Source: JABMPJ01 sp964345005 | Lineage (GTDB): Bacteria > Verrucomicrobiota > Kiritimatiellia > UBA8416 > JABMPJ01 | NCBI GenBank assembly: GCA_964345005.1 | Contig: CAYFPQ010000009.1 | Span: 1-64,000 of the forward strand | Length of the DNA stretch: 64,000 nucleotides | Direction of reading: 5' to 3' | Shown here: piece after piece, positions 19,488 through 28,849 of the stretch | Layout: each line of letters opens with the position of its first letter | Numbering within the stretch: the stretch's first letter is position 1 | The notes under the pieces: generated by a model | What the model was told of the DNA's origin: nothing | The model's database searches: none | Seen by the model: the letters and a program-made list of their open reading frames with translations, nothing else | Program-made: the position numbers and the translations under genes

Positions 19488-21557
19488 TCATGGTGCCACC
19501 TCCACGTGAATACGGTAGAACCTGGGACCTGGTGGAATGCTTGTTTCGTACGTGTTAAGAGGGGGCGTCGCCGCAATGTCGGCGTATTCGCATACGGATG
19601 TGCCGCCGATCGTGTCGCTGGCCCACACTTCGTAAACGCGGCCACTGACACTTGGCCACCGGAACTGCAGGTTGTTGCCGACAGTCGCCAGCCCTGCGAC
19701 AGCCAGGACGGAGTTGGCGTCGGTGGGATCGGTGCCGGCGATGGCTTCTTCAGCGTCTGTCATGGAGTCGTTATCGTCATTGCTGTCTGCAACGAGAGGG
19801 ACGCTCAGTGAATCGGCGGCGCTGTACCCGCTGTTCCAGTCGTCCGGCATGCCATCGCCGTCGCTGTCAACGGAGGCAGCACGATCATAGGCAAAGGCAT
19901 CGACGCTGTTGAGGACTCCGTCGCCGTCGAAATCGCCGCTGTCATCCCAGGGCAGCCCAACCCATTCGACGGAGCGGTCGTTGGCGATATAGCCATACTG
20001 GTGGCGGGCAAGGCTCGTGTAGAGCCATCCCATCGTACTGTTGGTGCCACCACCGCGACGCAGTACCAGGCCGCGCTGCTGGGCGCCCACTTCACGCCAG
20101 CGCACGTCCGGGTCGTCGATATCCCACTCGTCATGCGTTGGGTCGAATGGAACCCAGCCGTAGCCGGGAATGTACACCTCGACCCAGCGGTGGTGAAGGG
20201 TGTCGGTGCGGCCGACCTCAAAGCTGCGGCACTCGCTGCCCCCAGCGAAGCGTGCGGGGATGCCCTTGGTGCGGCAAAGCGCAATCATGCTGAACGCGTA
20301 GCCCGAGCAGCTTGCATATCCCTGCTGCAGAACAGTGGAAGCGTCGTCCCAGGGGGTGCCGGTCTGGTAGTCCAGCTCATCGATAACGTGGTCATGGATC
20401 AGGCGAGCCATCGCGTAGACGTTCGTCTCGGCGCCGACGGCGGCATCGGCGTGAGAGACGATGTATGGATCGTAGATGCCGTACATCTCTTCGTCGCGAG
20501 TGTAGAGTGCTGTCAGATCGGGGTCGATTGTGTCGAGGCTTTGGACCAGGTTCGAGTCAACATTCACGGTCCAGTTGTGAAGGCGGGCAACATACTCCAC
20601 CTTCACCACGACGACCTCGTCCGGAGCAACGGTGCCGATGTCCAGCTCCGCAGTGACTTGGCCAAACTCGTCAGTGGAAAGTCCCGTGGGCGTACACTCG
20701 ACATCGTTGAGCGAGAACCGGCGACTCAGAATGTCTGCGGACTCGTCAGACTCCGCGAGAGCGGTGAGGACGTGTGTATCGAGATAGGCGTCCTCCGTTG
20801 TATTGGTGAAGCTGCACGTGACGGTGCCCTTCGAGATGTAAGCTGTGGTACGCACATCGGAGGCGTCTGTGTTCATCGGGAAGCCGACGATGCCCGCCGT
20901 GTCCTTGTCGACCAGCCAGAACCGATCCGCATGCCAGGCTATACCGCGTGTTCCGCTACGCGAGACGAGGAAGGAGCTGAGGGTTTCACCGGTGGCCGGA
21001 TCGATTTCGTAGATGCGGTCCTGGTACGAGTCAACATGCCAGAGGCTGCCGTTGTAGTACTCGATACCGCGAGGGGACGACGCCGGGGAGGGGATCTGTT
21101 GGAGTACCGTGCCGGTGGAGGGGTCGACACAGCTGATCATACCGGTTGATCGTGATACCACCCAGAGATTGCTGCCGTCGTATGCGACGCCCTGTTGGCT
21201 ACCATCAAGGCCCGACCAGTTCATGATCGCATCGCCTGTCTGGGGGTCGATCTTGAAGAGCCGCGAACTGGTGGCCACCCAGACGTATCCGTTATCCCAC
21301 GCGACGCCGCGCGCGGTCCGGTTGCCGGTATCGAGGAGGACGGAGTGGAGCACGTCACCTGTAGCGGAACTGATGCAGTAGAGGTTTGTCGTGCTGTAGT
21401 CGGTCATCCACAGGTTGGTGCCATCGGTTGTGATCCCGTGGGGGTAGCTGCCGGGGCTGTCGTGCATGACAGACTCCGGAGTCGGAGGTGCGGCCCTGAG
21501 CAACCCGCATAGCAGGCTGGCGACCATAGCTGCCTGAATTGTCCGTCTTGTTTTCAT
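19488..21557 (-). CDS. Secreted beta-propeller/transglutaminase-like protein
   Basis: A 689-residue exported protein. After a signal peptide (MKTRRTIQAAMVASLLCGLLRAA) come six or seven propeller-like repeats of about 42 residues with the pattern G-V-A-x-D-G-x-x-L-W-V/D. A beta-rich linker follows, then a transglutaminase-like cysteine protease core with Cys near residue 417 (YASCSGYAF), His near 455 (HHRWVEVYIPGYGWVPFDPT) and the final Asp, so the catalytic triad looks intact. Near the end are calcium-binding-like DSDGDGMPDDW and DFDGDGVLNSVD segments of thrombospondin type 3. Likely an extracellular or periplasmic peptidase or cross-linking enzyme. The 145 bases upstream show no gene. Confidence 0.8.
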   Translation of the reverse strand: MKTRRTIQAAMVASLLCGLLRAAPPTPESVMHDSPGSYPHGITTDGTNLWMTDYSTTNLYCISSATGDVLHSVLLDTGNRTARGVAWDNGYVWVATSSRLFKIDPQTGDAIMNWSGLDGSQQGVAYDGSNLWVVSRSTGMISCVDPSTGTVLQQIPSPASSPRGIEYYNGSLWHVDSYQDRIYEIDPATGETLSSFLVSRSGTRGIAWHADRFWLVDKDTAGIVGFPMNTDASDVRTTAYISKGTVTCSFTNTTEDAYLDTHVLTALAESDESADILSRRFSLNDVECTPTGLSTDEFGQVTAELDIGTVAPDEVVVVKVEYVARLHNWTVNVDSNLVQSLDTIDPDLTALYTRDEEMYGIYDPYIVSHADAAVGAETNVYAMARLIHDHVIDELDYQTGTPWDDASTVLQQGYASCSGYAFSMIALCRTKGIPARFAGGSECRSFEVGRTDTLHHRWVEVYIPGYGWVPFDPTHDEWDIDDPDVRWREVGAQQRGLVLRRGGGTNSTMGWLYTSLARHQYGYIANDRSVEWVGLPWDDSGDFDGDGVLNSVDAFAYDRAASVDSDGDGMPDDWNSGYSAADSLSVPLVADSNDDNDSMTDAEEAIAGTDPTDANSVLAVAGLATVGNNLQFRWPSVSGRVYEVWASDTIGGTSVCEYADIAATPPLNTYETSIPPGPRFYRIHVEVAP

Positions 21558-21702
21558 CCCGCATCCGCCATTCAACACTTCGAGCCGTATTAAATAGCAG
21601 CTTCCATGCCACGAGATGGCTGAGGGGTGAATGTAGGCCTTGTGAAATACAAGAATGGGGGGTAGAAGGCCTGTTGCATGGTGTTCTGCACGGAGTTCGC
21701 TC

Positions 21703-22062
21703 TCAAGAGCGCGAGCGCTGCGCACGCTTGAGGGCCCAGAGGAGTGTCAAATATTGTGACACAACGAACAGCCCCATGACAAACGGACCGTAGATTGTAC
21801 CGCCCTGTACCAGACGGTTGAGTGCCGGGGAAAGGAGGAAAATGTTCATAAACCACGCCTCACACACGCTGTGTGGCACACCGGCGCGGCGCAGCAGATT
21901 GGGTATGATCGCGTAGACTCCCAGCCCGTAGGCCACTACAAGCCAGCGGCGCAAATGTGGCGCGGTCGCGGTTCTGCGACGCCACGCGTCCAGGAGTGGC
22001 CGATAGGTCAGCGCCGTGCCGACAACCATACCGAGAGAGAAATGGAGCGTGGAGTGCATCAT
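21703..22062 (-). CDS. Small integral membrane protein, paralogue of its neighbour
   Basis: A 119-residue protein with about four hydrophobic segments (LHFSLGMVVGTAL; LVVAYGLGVYAIIPNLL; WFMNIFLLSPALNRLV; YGPFVMGLFVVSQYLTLLWAL). No known family is recognised. It shares with the next upstream protein the pattern IP-N/D-x-x-R-x-x-G ... NIF(F/L)...I/L-x-x-L, so the two are likely diverged paralogues. The start at 22062 overlaps the upstream stop by four bases (ATGA), giving a coupled three-gene unit with the O-antigen-ligase-like gene. A role in surface polysaccharide assembly is inferred only from position. Confidence 0.65.
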   Translation of the reverse strand: MMHSTLHFSLGMVVGTALTYRPLLDAWRRRTATAPHLRRWLVVAYGLGVYAIIPNLLRRAGVPHSVCEAWFMNIFLLSPALNRLVQGGTIYGPFVMGLFVVSQYLTLLWALKRAQRSRS

Positions 22063-22415
22063 GATGTCTTTCCTCGCTCCTGTTCTGTCAGCCACACTTC
22101 GCGCCATGCAACGACGAACACCGATAATGCCATGAGCACGAAAGCGACCGTGTAGAGGATGGATTCGCCCTCAAGCTTGTCGATCGTGTAGTGCATGAAG
22201 AAGATGTTGCTGCGGGGATCGTTTGCGAGCCGATGGTAAAGGCTATCCATTCCCAAGGCCCGTGGTATGTCCGGCACCACAGCCCAGACGGCGCACATGG
22301 CCATGCTAAGCGGACCAACGATCAGCAGCGTCGTGGATGCGCGGGCTTTGCCGGCGAAGTAGATGAGAGCTGACGCCACATAAGGAATCGCCGCACCGAT
22401 GACGATCTGGTTCAC
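22059..22415 (-). CDS. Small integral membrane protein with PDIPR motif
   Basis: A 118-residue protein starting at a GTG that overlaps the stop of the O-antigen-ligase-like gene (GTGA). Hydrophobic segments are IVIGAAIPYVASALIYFAG, TTLLIVGPLSMAMCAVWAVVPDIP and ESILYTVAFVLMALSVFVVAW. The central VVPDIPRALGMDSLYH...SNIFFMHYTIDKLEG stretch contains Asp and His residues that resemble, only loosely, membrane-bound metal-dependent hydrolases of the DUF457 type; this is not a firm assignment. It resembles its downstream neighbour and is translationally coupled on both sides. Confidence 0.65.
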   Translation of the reverse strand: MNQIVIGAAIPYVASALIYFAGKARASTTLLIVGPLSMAMCAVWAVVPDIPRALGMDSLYHRLANDPRSNIFFMHYTIDKLEGESILYTVAFVLMALSVFVVAWREVWLTEQERGKTS

Positions 22416-24178
22416 GCGTCCTCCCTCAGATGTGCCGGCACCTTGACCCAATCGCGCAGTTCGCTCGCGCGTTCGTAAGCCTCACGTGCGCCATCCCTGT
22501 CTTTGAGCCTCTTCTCGCGCAGCTCGCCCAGCTTTCTCCAGTGCCGGTAGTTCATGGGATTATACACCATCGACTGGGTCATGAAGCGCTCACCCAGACG
22601 CCGCACCGGCTTCTCCTTGCTGCGCATCATCTCACGGCCGGCATAGAACCACGCATGCTGCGAGGTCGGTGCCCAGACGATCGATCTGGCGAGGTTGTTC
22701 AGGTCTGCCTTGGGGATGGCTGTGATGGAATCCCGGCTGTACAGGACTGGAGCGGTGAATGCCACCAGGAGCGAAAGGATGCCCCCCGCCAGCAAGACCG
22801 TGGGGCGTCTGTGATGCTCCGGAGGGGGGAGTACAAGGCCGATCAGAGCGGCCAGCGTAAAGGCGTAGAGGGGGATGTATACAGGGAAGTCAACCAGCGC
22901 ATTCACGCCCGCCACGACAAGGGACCCTGCTACCGCATAGGTGACAGACGGTTCACAGGCCTCGCTCGCCCGTGTTCGCCTCATACCCGCAACCAGTGCC
23001 GCGATGGCCCAGATTACAATGGCGGCTCCCACGATGCCACTGTCGAAGAGCACCTCTACGTACATGTTCTCTGCATGGGTGCGGCTACTCGACAGGGAAC
23101 TGTAACGCCACATGGGATAGGAGGTGCGGAAGCTGTTTGGGCCGTTGCCCAGAACCGGGTGACGTTTCCAGTTGATGAGGCATTCGTGCCAGACCTGCAT
23201 GCGGCGTTGTAGACTGGCGCTCTCGGTCGGTCGGAGGAGTTCTTTCATGCTCTCCTGTTTGTGTGGCGCGGCCAAAAGACCGATCGCGACGAGGAGGGCC
23301 AGTATTGGGAGAAGCGTCCAGACCGCTTGGCGGCGGTGTCCGCTGGAGAAAATAAAGAGCGGCAAGACGATGAAAGCGGACATACCTGCCACCATGGCTC
23401 CACGCGCGTGGGAGACAGGCACGGCAAGGGCCAGCAGAATGGTGCAGATGGCCATGAGGATGGCAGCGGGCCAGTGACGTTTGTGCATGTCATAGGCTGC
23501 CAGGACAACCGCACCGGGACAGAGCATGGCTGCAAAACTGCCGAAGTGATTCTGGTTAATGAAGCAGGCCGTTGGACTAGCCCAACGATAGGGACTCTCG
23601 ATCATCCACCATAGCGTCCTGCCCTGGGGGAAGTAGAGAAGGGAGACGATGCCGGCCCAGGCAATCACGGCGCCGCTGAGTACGAGAGCCCTGAGAAGGA
23701 TCCGGCGAAGCGGCGGCGGCAACCGCCGGAAGAGGAAGACGCAACTGAATGCCCCAATGCATAACGCGAGTACCCGTAAGGTTCCGGCCCGATTGCGCGT
23801 GGTGCTGAAAAAGAGGGCGGGGAGATCAATGACATCGAGAGCCGCCGCCTGGCGCAGTCGGGCCGCGGCAACCTGGTTGACAGCGGACCTGTGGACGCCG
23901 GTCATCGTGGTGGCGCGCAAGGGGAGTGGGACGAGCATGAGGCAGAGGAAAAACAGAACCGCAAGGTAGACCCATTCGATCCGTTGCCAGGGGGGTGTGT
24001 CGGCGCCACCTGCCTGGCCGGGCAGCAGGCCAATCATCACGGCGGTCCATGCGAGGAGCACTGCTGCACCTGCAAGCGACCACCCGTGAATTCCTGCGCC
24101 ACTGGCGGCGAGCAGCGCCAATATAACCATCACTGCAGTGGCGGTAAGAACGTCTCTGATCTTCGTGCGTGTGGTCAT
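22412..24178 (-). CDS. O-antigen ligase/Wzy-like membrane protein
   Basis: A 588-residue polytopic membrane protein with about ten to twelve hydrophobic helices and a large periplasmic loop. The conserved Wzy_C/WaaL-type segment is visible: RRMQVWHECLINWKRHPVLGNGPNSFRTSYP followed by RTHAENMYVEVLFDSGIVGA, where the H-x-x-N/E motif and preceding Arg are the functional core of O-antigen ligases. The C-terminus is a soluble region of about 90 residues with a TPR-like look (AWFYAGREMM, REAYERASELRDW). It could be the ligase joining polymer to lipid A or a polymerase; family alone does not decide. It heads an operon with two small membrane proteins. Confidence 0.85.
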   Translation of the reverse strand: MTTRTKIRDVLTATAVMVILALLAASGAGIHGWSLAGAAVLLAWTAVMIGLLPGQAGGADTPPWQRIEWVYLAVLFFLCLMLVPLPLRATTMTGVHRSAVNQVAAARLRQAAALDVIDLPALFFSTTRNRAGTLRVLALCIGAFSCVFLFRRLPPPLRRILLRALVLSGAVIAWAGIVSLLYFPQGRTLWWMIESPYRWASPTACFINQNHFGSFAAMLCPGAVVLAAYDMHKRHWPAAILMAICTILLALAVPVSHARGAMVAGMSAFIVLPLFIFSSGHRRQAVWTLLPILALLVAIGLLAAPHKQESMKELLRPTESASLQRRMQVWHECLINWKRHPVLGNGPNSFRTSYPMWRYSSLSSSRTHAENMYVEVLFDSGIVGAAIVIWAIAALVAGMRRTRASEACEPSVTYAVAGSLVVAGVNALVDFPVYIPLYAFTLAALIGLVLPPPEHHRRPTVLLAGGILSLLVAFTAPVLYSRDSITAIPKADLNNLARSIVWAPTSQHAWFYAGREMMRSKEKPVRRLGERFMTQSMVYNPMNYRHWRKLGELREKRLKDRDGAREAYERASELRDWVKVPAHLREDA

Positions 24179-24257
24179 TTGCGGGGTGGTGCCGAAGTCC
24201 TGCCGGATGGGGGTGGAGACGCACCATGCTGAGTGGTTCCACCCAGCTTACGCGATG

Positions 24258-27200
24258 CTAGCCTCCGCTAGGCGACTCTTCTCCCTCATCGTCATCATCA
24301 TCATCGTCGTCGTCTTCGTCATCATCATCATCGTCGTCATCGTCATCATCGTCGTCATCGCCGTCGTAGAAGTTGTCGCCCGGATCGTCGTCGTCATCGT
24401 CGTCGTCGGAAGGCAGTCGTCCGCCCGGATCGCGGCCACGCGGTCCTTCCTCAGGCTCTTCTTCTTCCTCTTCCTGTCTCTTCTCAATAACATGGCCGAC
24501 TTCATCGGCGCCCAGTCCGCACGGGCAGAGACATAGGCGATAAGGAATACGAACCACGTAGGGCGCGACCGGAGGCGTATTGGCGCTGATTACGGGACGG
24601 AACCCCCCGAAGCCGTCTGTCAGGTAAGGTGGCGTATATCGCCGCTCGGTCAGAGCCGGCAGTGCGAATCGCCACGATCCTCCGCATGCCGCGCGGTTGG
24701 TCGACGAGCCGGCAAGGCCGGGATCAAGCAGCCATTCGGAAACATTACCGCTCAGGTCAAAAATCCCGTACGCGTTCTGGTTGGTGTGCGTCCGCTGACG
24801 ACCGTTGCGCTTCTCTCCGTCAAAATAGCCAACCGGCATCGTGTCCTGAGTATGGCCACCCAGGGAACCAAAGAAGTTGGCGTCAAGCGGATGCGCACTG
24901 TCTCGTCCGAATCCATATAGGGTGTTCGACTTCCCGTTCCAAGCCGCCGCCGCATAGAACTCGTTGAACGGGTTGGGCCAACTCTTCATGCCGCGGAAGT
25001 CATTGTGGTCGGGGTTTTCTGCGGGCTCGACGGTCTTGATCGGGAGGCGATACCCCTTTACGTTATCGATCCAGCGCTGATGATCGCTCTCGTCAAAACG
25101 GTTGTCGCGCCATTGCATGATGCCGCATGTTGCGGGCGCCCAGTCCTCCTGCCACGCTCCCTCGCGGTAGGCCAATTGGTCTTCCGGAATGCCGTCGCGC
25201 AGTGACTGCCAGTTGGCGTACTTCATGGCGCCGCACGGAGAGACGCCGCTGACGGGTCGATCCGCTTCGTAGGGAGGTACTGTGAAGCGAGAACCAAGTG
25301 CGCGCTGGGGATGGAAATCAACCCGGCTGCCGTCGCGCTTGAACAGTTCGTCTCGGCCCGGGTGCATGGCGCTGTTGAACCAGGCATTCCCGGAGCCGTC
25401 GACGAACACGTTGGCATTGCGTGAATCGGCTGCCGGTATCTCGATGTTGTTCAGGAACTCGACAAACTCCCGGTTCGAGACGAGGAGGTAGGCCATGTCC
25501 CAGTCCGAGGAGACGGCGCAGTTGTCCATGGGCAAACGGAACCCGCTATAGCCAAGCAGTTCGTCACGCTCCTCGGCAGTGAAGACTCCGCGTGTCCAGT
25601 TTGTGGTCGAGCAAGTGACTGGAGCCCAGTCGAGGGCATTCGTTCCTTCACGGAAGCAGCGCTGGCCAGCCCCGCGACCGGTGTCGATCGTCAGCCAGTT
25701 GCAGTATTTGACCGCGCCGAACCAGGAGACGCCCACTACGGGATGGTTGGTATAGGAGCTTCCTGTACGTGAAACGCGGGGCGTGACCGCGTAGCGACTA
25801 CCGACAGGGAACTCGGGATGGTACTCAATACGGCTCTTGCCTACGGAGAACACCTCATCGCTGTCAGGTCGCATCTTCGGGTTGAACCAGACGTTGCCCC
25901 CGGCATCGAAGTAGAGGTTCGTGCCGCGGTGCTCATTGGTATGGGCCTGCGCATCATTCAGGAAGCGAACGAACTCATCGTTCGTCGTCTCGAAACGGGC
26001 CATGTAGAAACCGTATTCAGGCCCACCGGTCTGTTTGCCTCCGGGAACCCAGGCCAGGTCCGGTCCGGGGTTGGGGGGTGGTGAGATCGTAGCGAGGAGC
26101 CCGTCATTCCCGCCTCCAGCGTGACGCGTCTGGATAGCATTGGCGGGCAGGAGGTTCGTGGATGCCGTCTGCCCCGACACGTGGAGCCTGCGTCCCGCTT
26201 CCATGGCGGCCGCATACAGGTGGTCGGCCTGGCCTCCGCCAAGGTATGTGCCGTATACGAGGTTCGATCCGCCAACACTGAACCGGGCGGCGAAACCGTC
26301 CCACCGCCCACCGCCGTGAGTATCCTGTATCGCATCCGCGACAAGCAGGTTGGTGGAGGATGTTTCGCCGGCCAGCGAGGCCTCGCCGATGGCGCTGGGC
26401 ACGACGACAAACGCGCGGTCGTCGCCGGTCCCGCCGAAGTAGGTGGCGAAGATCGGCTGCATGTTCTCGGGGTCGAACTTGCAGAGGAAGGCGTCCCACA
26501 TGCCACCACCGAATGCGCTCTGTGCCGGGTTGATCGTGGGCAGATCGAGAGAAGCTGTCTCACCTGCGAGGTAGGTGTAACCGGCGCTGTCGAGAGCGAC
26601 GCCGTAGGCACGATCATCGTTCTCCGCTCCAACGTAAGAGGAAAAACTCAAAGTCATCGCGGCGTCAAGCACCGCAACAAATGCGTCCACCTCACCACCG
26701 GCTTCCGCCTGCCATGCGTCTTGGACCGGGAAATCGGACGAGGACGTCTCGCCTGCCACAACAACGCGACCCTTATTGCCAAGGGCCAGGCTGTACGCGG
26801 CATCGTTGCCGCTACCACCGATGCGGACGCCTGAAGGGGCTTCGCCGGACTTAACCCTCAGGACAAACCCATCACGACTGCCGCAAGGCCCTATCTTCTG
26901 CAGGCCGGAAAAATCGTCGGAGCTTGTGTCACCGGCCAGGACGATCGCCCCGTCTGCCGCAAATGCAAGCGCCTGCGCGTGATCGGCGCCGTTTCCTCCA
27001 ATACGTGTGGATTGGACGATTTTGCCCGAGGCATCCAGGCGCGTCAGGAACCCGTCCCAGTTCTGTCCTGAGGGGAGGATCTCGGGCGCATCAACCAGGG
27101 GGAAGTCGCGCGAGAGCGTTTCGCCGCAGACCGCGATGCTGCCGTCGGAAGCGACGACCATCGCCATGGCGCGATCCTCGGCTGAGCCGCCCAGGAACGT

Positions 27201-28586
27201 TGTGAATACCGGATGGCCGTCGACGTTGCGGTACTTCGTGATGAAGACATCCACATCCTTGGCAAAGCGCTTGGGGTCAGGGGTCTTGCCCGCGAAGCGC
27301 CGCGAGGTGGTCTCGCCTGCGGCGTAGGTAAATCCGTTGTGATCGACCGCGACGGCGAACACGGTGTCGTTGGCTTCGCCGCCGAGATAGGAGAGCAAGT
27401 CAAGTTGCGGTCCCGCCGGAGGGGGACTGGTGACCGAGTGTTCCATAGCCGGAAGGTCGAGTCGTACCGACGGGCCAAGTTGTTTGAAGCGGGCGTTAAT
27501 CGGGACGGGGATATGCCCTTCATCGATGCGGAATGCACGGGGGGCATGTTGAACGATCTTGCCGCAATGCATTTCAGCTACCATGTTGCCGAAGGTGTCG
27601 ATCTCTGCCAACTCGGCGCCATCGAACGCCATCTGAAGGGCTGTCGGATCCCCATCAGGGCCCACCGTGTAGATGAACTCCAGCCGGTTTCGCTCGGCAT
27701 AGCAGTCCAGGTTTATGCCCGGGAAGACGTCGGGGTACTGCACGATCGGGTAGCCGTTCACGTCGGTGAACCAGAGCGCAGGATCGGCGCCCATGGCGTA
27801 ATGGCTGGCCGGATCCAAAGAGGTGGCACCGGTTCCTTTGTGGCCGGAGCGACGTCGTTGGCGGTCTTGCTGAAAAGCGCCGCCGTTATGCCAGCGAGCG
27901 AAGCGATCTCCGTCCGTGTTGGACGGGCCGTCGGCCGATGGAACGCTGCCGAATGGTCCGCTACCCATCAGGCGCAGCGAAATGTCGAGTGTGCAGTCGA
28001 GGTCATCGATCTTCTCACGGTTGTCCGTGGGACCGCACTCAACGTTCTCGCTGACGGTAAGATCGATATGCTGGCGCTCGATTCTGAGGGCAACTTGTCC
28101 GCCGCCAGGTAGAATGTCCAGCGCGGCACCGTTCGCGGCGAGGTCAAACTCGCCGAAGTAGTCTTCGCAGAGTTCCTCGAAGTAGAGCGGCGGCAGATCC
28201 ATGGGGGCCCCGGCGCTGCGGCGGCGCTCCACGTTCTGTGGCACGTCCATGACAACGGTGCTGGCGGCCACGGCCATAATCGGGGGAGGCGACGCGGGTG
28301 CTTTGAACCCGAAACGGCTTTCGCGTGCACTGGGACCGATCGACCAGGCGGGCGTTATATCGGTTTCCATATCATCGGGCCCACCCGGTATTCCTTTTCC
28401 TCCCCTCTCGCCGGGTGTCTCAGAGCCCTCTTCGCGTAACGCATCCAGCAATACATCTTCAGGGGGAGGGACTTCCGCCTGTTTTGCAGGAAGAATGGCG
28501 AAAAAGTAGTAACCCAGACCTCCGCTGGCCCCAACCAGGGCCACAATACCAAGCAGAAGAAGTAGGTAGGTGCGCGCTCCAGACAT
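24258..28586 (-). CDS. Giant membrane-anchored propeller-SUMF1 protein with poly-Asp tail
   Basis: A 1442-residue protein with an N-terminal anchor (LLLLLGIVALVGASGGLGYYFFAIL). A region of about 300 residues (to residue 390) has the layout that often precedes SBBP propellers. Residues about 395-835 hold seven propeller repeats of the form YLGG..DD.A..VAVD..G...AGET-S-DFP. SUMF1/FGE-like domains follow: a first copy (from LAWVPGGKQTG, about 840-1020) cut short after GFRLP, and a fuller second copy (1020-1330, ending NAYGIFDLSGNVSEW, GGSWR, FGGFRPV). The cysteine pair of active formylglycine-generating enzyme is not evident, so binding is likelier than catalysis. Residues about 1392-1433 are almost pure aspartate. 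It lies divergent from the caspase gene. Confidence 0.85.
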   Translation of the reverse strand: MSGARTYLLLLLGIVALVGASGGLGYYFFAILPAKQAEVPPPEDVLLDALREEGSETPGERGGKGIPGGPDDMETDITPAWSIGPSARESRFGFKAPASPPPIMAVAASTVVMDVPQNVERRRSAGAPMDLPPLYFEELCEDYFGEFDLAANGAALDILPGGGQVALRIERQHIDLTVSENVECGPTDNREKIDDLDCTLDISLRLMGSGPFGSVPSADGPSNTDGDRFARWHNGGAFQQDRQRRRSGHKGTGATSLDPASHYAMGADPALWFTDVNGYPIVQYPDVFPGINLDCYAERNRLEFIYTVGPDGDPTALQMAFDGAELAEIDTFGNMVAEMHCGKIVQHAPRAFRIDEGHIPVPINARFKQLGPSVRLDLPAMEHSVTSPPPAGPQLDLLSYLGGEANDTVFAVAVDHNGFTYAAGETTSRRFAGKTPDPKRFAKDVDVFITKYRNVDGHPVFTTFLGGSAEDRAMAMVVASDGSIAVCGETLSRDFPLVDAPEILPSGQNWDGFLTRLDASGKIVQSTRIGGNGADHAQALAFAADGAIVLAGDTSSDDFSGLQKIGPCGSRDGFVLRVKSGEAPSGVRIGGSGNDAAYSLALGNKGRVVVAGETSSSDFPVQDAWQAEAGGEVDAFVAVLDAAMTLSFSSYVGAENDDRAYGVALDSAGYTYLAGETASLDLPTINPAQSAFGGGMWDAFLCKFDPENMQPIFATYFGGTGDDRAFVVVPSAIGEASLAGETSSTNLLVADAIQDTHGGGRWDGFAARFSVGGSNLVYGTYLGGGQADHLYAAAMEAGRRLHVSGQTASTNLLPANAIQTRHAGGGNDGLLATISPPPNPGPDLAWVPGGKQTGGPEYGFYMARFETTNDEFVRFLNDAQAHTNEHRGTNLYFDAGGNVWFNPKMRPDSDEVFSVGKSRIEYHPEFPVGSRYAVTPRVSRTGSSYTNHPVVGVSWFGAVKYCNWLTIDTGRGAGQRCFREGTNALDWAPVTCSTTNWTRGVFTAEERDELLGYSGFRLPMDNCAVSSDWDMAYLLVSNREFVEFLNNIEIPAADSRNANVFVDGSGNAWFNSAMHPGRDELFKRDGSRVDFHPQRALGSRFTVPPYEADRPVSGVSPCGAMKYANWQSLRDGIPEDQLAYREGAWQEDWAPATCGIMQWRDNRFDESDHQRWIDNVKGYRLPIKTVEPAENPDHNDFRGMKSWPNPFNEFYAAAAWNGKSNTLYGFGRDSAHPLDANFFGSLGGHTQDTMPVGYFDGEKRNGRQRTHTNQNAYGIFDLSGNVSEWLLDPGLAGSSTNRAACGGSWRFALPALTERRYTPPYLTDGFGGFRPVISANTPPVAPYVVRIPYRLCLCPCGLGADEVGHVIEKRQEEEEEEPEEGPRGRDPGGRLPSDDDDDDDDPGDNFYDGDDDDDDDDDDDDDDEDDDDDDDDDEGEESPSGG
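24286..24408. repeat. GAY trinucleotide repeat encoding poly-aspartate
   Basis: Two blocks (24286-24360 and 24384-24408) of nearly uninterrupted ATC/GTC triplets on the plus strand read as Asp codons GAT/GAC on the minus strand, within the last 50 codons of the giant propeller-SUMF1 gene. GAT and GAC alternate irregularly, so the tract is not a pure microsatellite, yet its triplet unit would let its length vary without breaking the frame. Confidence 0.9.
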
Positions 28587-28849
28587 AGCTTATCCCTTAC
28601 ACTGGTCCCTAAATGATACCGCACTCAAAGGGATATAGGCTAGGATATTTCACTCCGCAGGCCGCGGTCATGGTTTTGAACGGCGAACTCTGCGTTCCAC
28701 CGGTTAGGTGGTCATGGTTGAGATCAGGCCGGTCATATGGTGTTTCCGGTCGCTTGTCGCTTATGGCGGGCCGCGATTACGGGTTGCCTCTTGGGAGAAG
28801 TCCGAGTAATTTGAGTTGTAGAGAGTATAGCTGTTAATGGAGGAGCGTC

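Noticed and set aside
24286..24408. CRISPR-like array suspected from the repeated triplets
   Set aside because: There are no spacers or repeat units of CRISPR size; it is a coding poly-Asp tract.
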